A stretch of 64,000 bases of DNA from Proteus appendicitidis (GTDB lineage Bacteria; Pseudomonadota; Gammaproteobacteria; Enterobacterales; Enterobacteriaceae): contig NZ_CP127389.1 in assembly GCF_030271835.1 (NCBI RefSeq), forward strand, positions 930,001 through 994,000. Reading direction: 5' to 3'. The position numbers were made by a program, and so were the translations under genes. The notes under the pieces are model-generated. The model made no database searches, was not told where the DNA came from, and worked only from the letters and a program-made list of their open reading frames with translations. The stretch's first letter is position 1, and every line of letters starts with the position of its first letter. This document shows, one piece after another, positions 57,141 to 64,000 of the stretch.

Positions 57141-57171
57141 AGAGGGTAAATTATTTTTACCCTCTTTTTTT
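57141..57171 (+). terminator. terminator of mrp copy 3
   Basis: AGAGGGTAAA and TTTACCCTCT form a 10-bp perfect stem with a 5-base loop followed by seven T residues. Confidence 0.92.
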
Positions 57172-57636
57172 ATTCTATGTATAGCAATACGTTTAAAATC
57201 TACTGCAAAACTACCTGTTCATGTTACAAATAATCTAAAGTTTTAACCTATTCTGATTGTTTATTCGTCATTATTTTCCCTTTTATAGTAATTACAACCG
57301 TTACTATCAGGTTTATCTGAGTGTTTAATCGTTTCTGACTATTAATCAAAGGTGTTTTTAGGTAGGAAAGGTTAATAAATAATCACGATAATGTTAAAAA
57401 ATGTTACCTTATGCACATTTTTTAATTTTAGATATTATAAATTAATTTTAATGTAAGTGATTTGTAATTATATAATTTGTTTTTATTTTATTGTTTATTA
57501 AGATAAAAAATATTTTATTCGATAATTTTATCCTGATGTTTATCTTAAATAAAGCATCTATAAATAGGATTAACAGATAGTCATAGTAAAAAGGGTTGTG
57601 TACTGTGCATTTTCTGTTTTTTTATAAAAAGGATAA
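57172..57636. other. AT-rich region upstream of the AbgT gene
   Basis: About 465 bases with no gene. It must contain the AbgT-family gene's promoter; no operator or repeat is clear. Confidence 0.45.
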
Positions 57637-59214
57637 ATGATGCAAACAAAAAAACAGGGAGGCAGTCGCTTTCTACGCACAGTGGAATGGCTAGGAAATG
57701 CGCTACCCCATCCCGTTATTTTATTTATTATTTTAATTGCTATTTTACTTGTCTCTTCGGCAGTTGGTGAATACTTCGGTGTTACGGTACAAGATCCCCG
57801 ACCAGAAGGCGCCAAAGGGCGCGCAGAAGATGGCTATATCCACATTATTAGTTTGTTAGATGCAGAGGGTATTCGCCGTATCTTGGCAAATATCGTCACA
57901 AACTTTACTGGGTTTGCGCCTTTAGGTACGGTGCTGGTGGCGTTATTAGGTGTCGGTATTGCTGAACGTGCAGGTTTATTGTCTGCGGTTATGCGTTTAG
58001 TGGTAATGAAAGCACCTCGCAAAATGACCACATTGGCGATTGTTTTCGCTGGTATTATGTCAAATACTGCTGCTGAACTGGGTTATGTGGTGTTGATACC
58101 GTTATCAGCGATTATCTTTCATTCGTTAGGACGGCATCCTCTTGCGGGTTTAGCTGCTGCATTTGCAGGGGTTTCTGGCGGTTATTCTGCTAACTTACTC
58201 TTAGGGACGATAGATCCGTTACTATCGGGTATTACACAGCAAGCCGCGCGCATTATAGATCCAACTTATATCGTCGGTGCTGAAGCAAACTGGTACTTTA
58301 TGTTTGTCAGTACATTTCTTATTACTTTCTTAGGTTACTTCATTACAGAAAAAATCGTGGAGCCTCAACTAGGACCTTATAACGGTAACGAACTTGATGA
58401 TGAAGAAAATGATTTAAAGAATGCGGCTGAAGTTACACCGCTAGAAAAGAAAGCATTATGGGCTGCAACAGGAACCTTTATTGTTATGGGCGTGATTTTG
58501 GCGCTAACGGTTATTCCTGAAAATGGCATATTGAGAAACCAAGAAACAGGGCTAATTGGTAATTCTCCTTTCTTAAAATCTATTGTTGTCTTTATTTTCT
58601 TATTCTTTGCAATTCCGGGGATTGTTTACGGATGGATTGCTAAGACAATGCGTACAGATAAAGATATCGTCGATGCCATGGCAAATTCGATGAGTACGCT
58701 AGGGCTTTATTTAGTGATTATTTTCTTTGCGGCTCAGTTTGTTGCGTTTTTTGGTTGGACAAACATCGGTCAGGTTATTGCCGTCAAGGGTGCCGCACTG
58801 CTTAATAGCATTGATATGCCAAGTGGATTACTGTTCTTAGGCTTTATTTTAATCTGTGCTTTTATTAACTTAATGATTGGTTCCGCATCAGCACAATGGG
58901 CGGTTACAGCACCTATCTTTGTCCCCATGTTAATGCTTGCAGGTTATGCGCCTGAGACAATCCAAGCAGCCTATCGAATAGGAGATTCTGTGACTAATAT
59001 CATTACACCAATGATGAGTTATTTTGGTTTGATATTAGCAGTCGCAACAAAATATAAGAAAGACACTGGTATTGGTACTATGATTTCTATGATGTTGCCA
59101 TATTCCGTTATTTTCTTAATTGGTTGGTCATTATTATTCTATTTGTGGGTATTTGTATTTAACTTACCAGTAGGACCAGGCTCACCAACGTATTATTCTC
59201 CAACAGCAGGTTAA
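57637..59214 (+). CDS. AbgT-family transporter
   Basis: A 525-residue inner-membrane protein with about 9-12 helices. It is an AbgT-family protein by sequence: VEWLGNALPHPVILFIILI at the N-terminus, FTGFAPLGTVLVALLGVGIAERAGLL, GIMSNTAAELGYVVLIPL, and the C-terminal GSASAQWAVTAPIFVPMLML and GDSVTNIITPMMSYFGLILA hairpin segments. E. coli AbgT imports p-aminobenzoyl-glutamate; other members (MtrF, YdaH) export sulfonamides. No abgA or abgB aminohydrolase gene is adjacent, so the substrate here is uncertain. AAGGAT precedes the start; the next codon is also ATG. Confidence 0.88.
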   Translation: MMQTKKQGGSRFLRTVEWLGNALPHPVILFIILIAILLVSSAVGEYFGVTVQDPRPEGAKGRAEDGYIHIISLLDAEGIRRILANIVTNFTGFAPLGTVLVALLGVGIAERAGLLSAVMRLVVMKAPRKMTTLAIVFAGIMSNTAAELGYVVLIPLSAIIFHSLGRHPLAGLAAAFAGVSGGYSANLLLGTIDPLLSGITQQAARIIDPTYIVGAEANWYFMFVSTFLITFLGYFITEKIVEPQLGPYNGNELDDEENDLKNAAEVTPLEKKALWAATGTFIVMGVILALTVIPENGILRNQETGLIGNSPFLKSIVVFIFLFFAIPGIVYGWIAKTMRTDKDIVDAMANSMSTLGLYLVIIFFAAQFVAFFGWTNIGQVIAVKGAALLNSIDMPSGLLFLGFILICAFINLMIGSASAQWAVTAPIFVPMLMLAGYAPETIQAAYRIGDSVTNIITPMMSYFGLILAVATKYKKDTGIGTMISMMLPYSVIFLIGWSLLFYLWVFVFNLPVGPGSPTYYSPTAG

Positions 59215-59234
59215 TTCTCTGCAATGAATGAAAG

Positions 59235-59263
59235 AAGCTTATACAGGGATGTATGGGCTTTTT
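59235..59263 (+). terminator. terminator of the AbgT-family gene
   Basis: AAGCTTATAC and GTATGGGCTT pair (two G-T wobbles) around a 6-base loop, followed by T residues. The sequence resembles the hairpin after mrpA copy 3. Confidence 0.7.
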
Positions 59264-59279
59264 CTATTTTGATATTTCA

Positions 59280-59669
59280 TTATTTTTGATTCATTTCTTT
59301 TTTATTATTTGCCAATTTTTCTGTCAGTTGTGTGGCATAGTCTGCATGTAAAAATTGAGTATCTAAACCAGCCTGCTGCAATTTCAACTCAAGTAATGCT
59401 AAACGCTTTTGCAGTGACTCATTCTCTACACTGGTTTCATTTAATGTGCTTAAGATTTCAGCTAGAGATAAGGCTTCTTTTCTATCTTGCATTTCAGGTG
59501 GTAAAAAACCTGCATTCTTTAATAAGTGATAGCTTGCTCTAAGTGATTCTGGAACATGGCTATTATCATCAAGGATCAGTGGTTTTCCTTCACCTTTAAG
59601 TGATGAAAGTTCCCCTTCTTGTAATGCTTTTTCGATATGGCGTTCAGCCCACTCATCTAAAATAGACAT
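59280..59669 (-). CDS. yhdN: DUF1992 protein, YhdN-like
   Basis: A 129-residue cytoplasmic protein of the DUF1992 family (DnaJC28-like conserved domain). The motif WAERHIEKALQEGELSSLKGEGKPLILDD...VPESLRASYHLLKNAGFLPPE is diagnostic; the C-terminal part (residues 65-129) is helical. The function is unknown. It is convergent with the AbgT gene and divergent from the AhpD-like gene. Confidence 0.88.
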   Translation of the reverse strand: MSILDEWAERHIEKALQEGELSSLKGEGKPLILDDNSHVPESLRASYHLLKNAGFLPPEMQDRKEALSLAEILSTLNETSVENESLQKRLALLELKLQQAGLDTQFLHADYATQLTEKLANNKKEMNQK

Positions 59670-59799
59670 TTTAAACCTCTTTTTCGGTAACTATCATAAT
59701 AGAAAAGATCACCTCAAATTAAATTTGCTTGCTTATATTATATGATTTGATAATATATTTTTATATTATATAAATAAATATATTGTAAGGGGATCAAAA

Positions 59800-60138
59800 A
59801 TGAGCAAGTACAAAGAAATAGTAACAGACATTGCAGGTAACATGGGGGCATTGTCTCAAAATATTCCAGAAGTCATGAAAGCTTTTATGAGTACAACAAA
59901 AGCGGGTGGTAAAGAAGGTGCTTTAGATGCAAAAACAAAAGAACTGATCGCCATTGCAATTGCTGTCGCAAATCGTTGTGATGGTTGTATTGGATTTCAT
60001 ACAAAAACACTTGTAGAGCTTGGCACAACAGAACAAGAACTCGCTGAGGCATTAGGCGTTGCTATTTATATGGGGGGAGGTCCTTCTGTTATGTATGCAT
60101 CCAACACCATGGGCGCTTTTAAAGAGTTTAGTAAATAA
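59800..60138 (+). CDS. carboxymuconolactone decarboxylase / AhpD-like protein
   Basis: A 112-residue protein with the AhpD core: ALDAKTKELIAIAIAVANRCDGCIGFHTKTLVELGTTEQELAEAL. The redox Cys-x-x-Cys (CDGC) and the following His of CIGFH are intact, so it may act as a small peroxidase or thiol oxidoreductase (AhpD type) rather than a decarboxylase. AAGGGG lies upstream of the ATG. It is a single-gene transcript ended by a terminator. Confidence 0.9.
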   Translation: MSKYKEIVTDIAGNMGALSQNIPEVMKAFMSTTKAGGKEGALDAKTKELIAIAIAVANRCDGCIGFHTKTLVELGTTEQELAEALGVAIYMGGGPSVMYASNTMGAFKEFSK

Positions 60139-60172
60139 GATTTTTATCATCATATAATTAAACAAAGTAATC

Positions 60173-60206
60173 AAAAACCAGAATAAATTCCTTCTGGTTT
60201 TTTTAT
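60173..60206 (+). terminator. terminator of the AhpD-like gene
   Basis: AAAAACCAGAA and TTCTGGTTTTT form an 11-bp stem with an 8-base loop followed by T residues. Confidence 0.9.
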
Positions 60207-60544
60207 TTATATCCTTTGTTTATTTTTTGTTTATGCTTAATTTTTTACCTTCCATTTTCTGCTTTGATACTATTTAGATAAATTTTTGATAAAAACTCGC
60301 TGCTATTAAAAAAAGATTAATAAAATATTAATGTATCATTATTTTAATCGCTAACTAAAAGTTATTATATCTTATTGATTATTCTTGATAATGACGTTTT
60401 TTGGTGTCTTTGTTATTGGTTAAAAATAAAGCAACTTACTAATTAATTATAAATTAATAAATAATAATTGAATCTTTTATAGGATAGCTATTCTAAGTGG
60501 GTAGTTGGTGTAAAGTCATATTTTTTTATTTTAATGAGGAATAT
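60207..60544. other. AT-rich region upstream of arnT
   Basis: About 340 bases with no gene. I looked for a PmrA/PhoP-type direct repeat and do not see a clear one. Confidence 0.45.
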
Positions 60545-62191
60545 ATGCGTGTTGATTTTGTAGAAAAATATAAATGGTTTCTACTATTGATTTTTATATT
60601 TTTAACTTATTTAATTCCTCTCGAAACGCGGCTACTCTGGCAACCAGATGAGATCCGTTATGCTGAAATTAGTCGAGAAATGCTCGTATCAGGTAATTGG
60701 TCTGTACCTTACATGCTGGATATTCGTTATTTTGAAAAGCCAGTATTAGGGTATTGGTTAAACAGTATTGCACAATGGCTATTTGGTGGCGGTAATTTTT
60801 CTGTTCGTGTTGTCGTTGTAACTTCCACCTTATTAACCGGCTTATTTGTTTATCGTGCTGCTATGTTAGTTTGGCATAACCGTACTTTGGCGTTTAATGC
60901 ACTGGTGGTTTTTTTATCCTCGTTTCTTGTGTTAGCTATTGGTACCTACAATATTCTTGATCCAATCGTGACAATGTTTGTCACGGCAGCCATGTATTAT
61001 TTTTTATCTGGATTACATGCAACTAATAGAAAGGCGAAAGTTAAAGCTTATATTCTCGTTGGTATTTTTTGTGGGTTAGGTTTTCTAACCAAAGGTTTTA
61101 TTGCTGTCGTATTACCCGCATTAGTTTTTTTTGTAACCGCAATTAGCTTATCTCGTTTTAAAGAAGTCCTTTGTTATACACCAATAGCACTTATCGCTAT
61201 GCTTATTATTGCTGGTCCCTGGGTGATTTCAGTTGCACTTCAGGCACCCGATTATTGGCATTACTTCTTTTGGATTGAGCATGTTCAACGTTTTGTTGAG
61301 AAGGGATCAGCAAGATCACAACCTATGTGGTTTTATTTACCCATTGTGATTTTGGGTATTTTACCTTGGTTAGGGTTCTTATTTGGGGCTATTAAATCAG
61401 CTATTTTCTTGAAGAAGGGAACTCTTTATTTTTCGTTTTGGTTATTTCTATTTTTTGTTTTCTTTTCTGCTTCCAGCGGTAAGTTATTAACCTATATGCT
61501 ACCTTGTTTTGCGCCACTTTCTATCTTGATTGCACATTATATGGAAGAGCTAAAAAATAAACAAAATGAAAAAATCCATAACATTAATGCGAGCATAAAT
61601 ATTGTTTTGGGGCTTGTAGGCGTCTCTATTATTGCTTATTCGCTTTTCTCTACACGATTTACGTTATATGAAACAAATGAGCAATATAAAGCGTTGCTCG
61701 GTATTGGAGGCTTTTTATTTTGGAGTGTGATGGGAATGGCTTCGCTCTTTAAACCCACACGCTTACTAACTTTATTTTGCTCGATAGGATTAAGTCTAGC
61801 AATTGGGTATGCTATTCCTCATAAAGTAGAAAGCAAAAGCACCCCTGAAAAGGCAATTAATCATTATTATAGTGAGCTAGCAGATAAGCCCTATATTTTA
61901 ACAGATGAAGTTGGGATCGGAACGTCTTTAGCATGGGGTTTAAAACGCACTGATATTCGTTTAACAGAGACGAAAGGGGAGCTTGCTTATGGTCTGGCAT
62001 ATCCTGATGTGCAAAATAAATATTATGATCTTAAGCAGCTAGTTAACTTAATTGAAGAGAATAACTATCAAGGGCTTGCGATTGTTTTAGTCCGACCAGA
62101 GCGAAAAGAAATATTATCTGTGATAAGTCAGTTAAAGGTAAAACCTATTGTAGAAAAACAGGGTGATTTAACATTTGTTTTCTTTAATTGA
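60545..62191 (+). CDS. arnT: undecaprenyl phosphate-alpha-4-amino-4-deoxy-L-arabinose arabinosyl transferase
   Basis: ArnT transfers 4-amino-4-deoxy-L-arabinose from the undecaprenyl carrier to lipid A at the periplasmic face of the inner membrane, which gives resistance to polymyxins. The 548-residue protein has the GT-C layout of about 12-13 membrane helices plus a C-terminal periplasmic domain. The motif LLWQPDEIRYAEISREM with the metal/acceptor Asp-Glu (DE) in the first periplasmic loop, RYFEKPVLGYWLNS and the second-loop FFWIEHVQRFV are those of ArnT. GAGGAA precedes the ATG at 60545. No arnBCAD gene is adjacent, so it is an isolated arnT. Confidence 0.9.
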   Translation: MRVDFVEKYKWFLLLIFIFLTYLIPLETRLLWQPDEIRYAEISREMLVSGNWSVPYMLDIRYFEKPVLGYWLNSIAQWLFGGGNFSVRVVVVTSTLLTGLFVYRAAMLVWHNRTLAFNALVVFLSSFLVLAIGTYNILDPIVTMFVTAAMYYFLSGLHATNRKAKVKAYILVGIFCGLGFLTKGFIAVVLPALVFFVTAISLSRFKEVLCYTPIALIAMLIIAGPWVISVALQAPDYWHYFFWIEHVQRFVEKGSARSQPMWFYLPIVILGILPWLGFLFGAIKSAIFLKKGTLYFSFWLFLFFVFFSASSGKLLTYMLPCFAPLSILIAHYMEELKNKQNEKIHNINASINIVLGLVGVSIIAYSLFSTRFTLYETNEQYKALLGIGGFLFWSVMGMASLFKPTRLLTLFCSIGLSLAIGYAIPHKVESKSTPEKAINHYYSELADKPYILTDEVGIGTSLAWGLKRTDIRLTETKGELAYGLAYPDVQNKYYDLKQLVNLIEENNYQGLAIVLVRPERKEILSVISQLKVKPIVEKQGDLTFVFFN

Positions 62192-62386
62192 TTGATAATT
62201 GATTGATTTTAAGCTCTATTTCTATTTTTAAAAAGACATTTATAAAAGAGCAAATAAATTTAACGTCGGTTTTTAACATGACATGGATTTGATTTTTTGT
62301 GTTATTTTTATGTGATCAATGCCCAAAAATGGATTTTGTTGATAAATATATTTTGCTCTTTTTAGTTTTAATGGTAGGTTTAAAAT
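62192..62386. other. arnT downstream region and leader of the small ORF pair
   Basis: About 195 AT-rich bases. No convincing terminator for arnT is seen before the small ORFs, so read-through is possible. Confidence 0.4.
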
Positions 62387-62494
62387 ATGTCCATTAAATC
62401 GGAGTTAGCTAAGCACTATATGACAAGTCACTTTACTTTATCAGAACCCCCGCCCAAACAAAATGTACTTATGAATGGGGGTAATTTATGCTGA
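62387..62494 (+). CDS. small ORF 1 of a coupled pair (35 residues)
   Basis: An ATG opens a 35-residue peptide, MSIKSELAKHYM... ending GGNLC. It is hydrophilic with a Pro-Pro-Pro segment. Its last bases overlap the start of the next small ORF (ATGCTGA), and the GGGGG run just before that overlap is a good ribosome site for ORF 2. It might act as a leader peptide controlling ORF 2. There is no purine-rich site of note before its own ATG. Not recognised. Confidence 0.4.
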   Translation: MSIKSELAKHYMTSHFTLSEPPPKQNVLMNGGNLC

Positions 62495-62580
62495 TTTTCC
62501 TAGCTGAATGTTTTATCGGTCTAGCATCAATTGCTCTTACTCACCGTGTATTAACGTTGTACGGTAATAAAAAGAAGTGA
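62488..62580 (+). CDS. small membrane peptide (30 residues)
   Basis: A 30-residue peptide, MLIFLAECFIGLASIALTHR then VLTLYGNKKK: one hydrophobic segment followed by a basic tail, the form of many short inner-membrane proteins. GGGGG lies about 7 bases before the ATG, the best ribosome site of the area, and a hairpin terminator follows 46 bases after the stop. It overlaps the end of small ORF 1 by 7 bases. Function unknown. Confidence 0.5.
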   Translation: MLIFLAECFIGLASIALTHRVLTLYGNKKK

Positions 62581-62625
62581 TGATACCCGCTAGCTAAAAT
62601 AAGTGATTAATTATTACTTATAACT

Positions 62626-62664
62626 AAAAGTCCTATATCTATTTCATGATTTAGGACTTTTATA
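62626..62664. terminator. terminator between small ORF pair and the TolC-family gene
   Basis: AAAAGTCCTA and TAGGACTTTT form a 10-bp stem around a 16-base loop with T/A runs at both sides. It can serve both convergent transcripts. Confidence 0.7.
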
Positions 62665-62701
62665 ATTATGTACATATCTTTTCTTAAAAAATGTAGTAAT
62701 T

Positions 62702-64000
62702 CTATTGAAAATAACCTTCAATTAATTTTATTTTTTCAATATCTAATGTATTAGTATATTGATGTAATAATGTCCAAGCTTGAATATAATCATATTTAGC
62801 TTTAATTAAATCTTGTTGAGCGCGATATAATAATTCTTCAGAATTAAGAACATCGACCATTGTTCTCTGCCCACCAATGTAACTTTTTTGAGTCGCATCT
62901 AATTGCAATTTAGCAGAGGAAACGGATTGCTCATAGGCATTCAATTTAATATCACTCGTTGTACATATTTGATATTGATGACGTAGTTCTTGCGTGATTT
63001 GCTGGATAATTGCATCTCTTTCAAAAGCACTCATTTGATACAATGCAGTAGATTGACGCATTGAAGCTGTTGTTTTTCCACCATTAAATAAAGGCAGGCT
63101 GACATAAAAGCCAACATTCGCGGATTGATATTTTTGATTTACGGTATTATTGCTATCGGAATCACTATTAGAATAAGACGCATAGAGTTGCACTGTTGGG
63201 AAAAATTCACCTCTATTTTTTTCTACTTCTTGTTTTGCTATTGCCATTTCATAACGAGCGGTTTGAATATTAAGGTTGTTTTGCATAGCCTCATTTTCCC
63301 ATGACTCGTAATTATTGGGAGTGATAGGTTGTAATATAAAGCTATTATTGCTTAATTTTGCTATATGTTCTGTATAAGGTAGTGGTGTACCAATCATTGA
63401 ACTTAGTTTATTTTTAGCATTATCTAACTCAAGCTGAATATCCGTATATTGAGATTGAGTTAAATATAATCGTGTTTGGATCTCTGAAATATCTGTTTTT
63501 GTTCCTTCCCCTAATTCGAATAAACGTTGACTTGATATTAGCTGTTGTTTATAAACCTCTTGCTGTGAAAGATTTAATAATAATTTATCCTGCGCATAAG
63601 CCAATTCTATGTAATTATCCACTAATCTGATCACTAGCTCAGAAAATTTCACTTGATAGCGGCTGTCTGATAATAGTGTTTTGATTACTGATGATTTGTA
63701 ATCACTAAATGCCGTGTAATCAAAAAGTGGTTGGCTAATAATGGCACTGACAGAATGGCTTTGGTAATTTTGATATTCTGTTTTTTCTATTTCTCCTCGA
63801 TTCGTATTAATAGGATAAACCTTCCGTTGCCAATTTCGAGGGTTGTTTTGATAGTTGACATGTACACTTGGGAGTAATTGAGATAATCCAATGTTTTCAT
63901 ACTCTTTACCCGCAACCTGTTCTTTAATTGCAGCATTAAACGTCGGATCATTTTTTACGGCTAAGAAATAAAGATCAGACAAGCTGATCGCTAAAGCGTG
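62702..64000 (-). CDS. zapD: TolC-family outer-membrane efflux protein (5' end outside the window)
   Basis: The visible 432 codons encode a TolC-type protein, the outer-membrane channel of type I secretion. The start is cut off: the frame stays open to the window edge, reading HALAISLSDLYFLAVKNDP, which looks like a signal-peptide end plus the family N-terminus. Coiled-coil repeats and the OEP motifs (GEGTKTDISEIQTRLYLTQSQY, GGQRTMVDVLNSEELLYRAQQDL) are visible in the two halves. In P. mirabilis the zapABCD protease/secretion genes lie close to the mrp locus with zapD distal, so zapD is the likely identity; the orientation fits. That assignment rests on context. Confidence 0.75.
   Translation of the reverse strand, partial: HALAISLSDLYFLAVKNDPTFNAAIKEQVAGKEYENIGLSQLLPSVHVNYQNNPRNWQRKVYPINTNRGEIEKTEYQNYQSHSVSAIISQPLFDYTAFSDYKSSVIKTLLSDSRYQVKFSELVIRLVDNYIELAYAQDKLLLNLSQQEVYKQQLISSQRLFELGEGTKTDISEIQTRLYLTQSQYTDIQLELDNAKNKLSSMIGTPLPYTEHIAKLSNNSFILQPITPNNYESWENEAMQNNLNIQTARYEMAIAKQEVEKNRGEFFPTVQLYASYSNSDSDSNNTVNQKYQSANVGFYVSLPLFNGGKTTASMRQSTALYQMSAFERDAIIQQITQELRHQYQICTTSDIKLNAYEQSVSSAKLQLDATQKSYIGGQRTMVDVLNSEELLYRAQQDLIKAKYDYIQAWTLLHQYTNTLDIEKIKLIEGYFQ

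Overview
The window looks like chromosome of a Proteus species (Enterobacterales, Morganellaceae). The base composition is AT-rich. The housekeeping gene order is enterobacterial: mazG-pyrG-eno, mltD-gloB-yafS-rnhA-dnaQ-tRNA-Asp, and tktA-epd-pgk-fbaA. More than 25 kb is occupied by MR/P-type (mannose-resistant/Proteus-like) fimbrial operons with their MrpJ and MrpI regulators, which are hallmarks of Proteus. The exact species cannot be fixed from the sequence alone.

Layout. (1) 1-1.7 kb: a convergent toxin/immunity pair. The toxin has a colicin E1/Ia-type pore-forming C-terminus and an N-terminal half I do not recognise; the immunity protein is of the colicin E1 type. (2) 1.9-8 kb: mazG, pyrG, eno and a DASS-family anion transporter. 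(3) 8.2-12.7 kb: mltD, gloB, yafS, rnhA, dnaQ and tRNA-Asp. (4) 12.7-14.8 kb: a small accessory patch behind the tRNA, with coding remnants and a tryptophan 2,3-dioxygenase-superfamily protein carrying a long N-terminal extension. (5) 15.5-21.2 kb: central carbon genes tktA, epd, pgk, fbaA. (6) 21.3-30 kb: peptide transporter dtpB, an isolated hpaC/hpaR pair, a BetT-type BCCT transporter, a repetitive lipoprotein, a DUF421 membrane protein and ribonuclease Z.

(7) 31-57.2 kb: three tandem, co-directional mrp-type chaperone-usher operons, here called copies 1, 2 and 3. Each runs mrpA-(B)-C-D-E-F-G-H-J. Copy 2 is preceded by the tyrosine recombinase gene mrpI and by an invertible element with a 252-bp core between 23-bp inverted repeats. 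The core carries a sigma70-type promoter that, as assembled, points away from mrpA (phase OFF). Copies 1 and 3 have the same promoter (TTGACT-17-AATAAT) fixed toward mrpA, with no intact inverted repeats. Copy 1 has lost mrpB. All three MrpH adhesins keep the His-x-His plus His set that binds zinc in known MrpH.

(8) 57.6-64 kb: an AbgT-family transporter, yhdN-like gene, AhpD-like protein, an ArnT-type lipid A aminoarabinose transferase, a translationally coupled pair of very small ORFs, and the 5'-truncated end of a TolC-family outer-membrane protein, probably zapD of the zap protease locus.

Together the accessory parts are about surface interaction and competition: fimbriae with one phase-switched and two apparently unswitched promoters, three MrpJ-type regulators that may link fimbriation to motility, a pore-forming toxin and lipid A modification. 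They sit between otherwise ordinary core genes.
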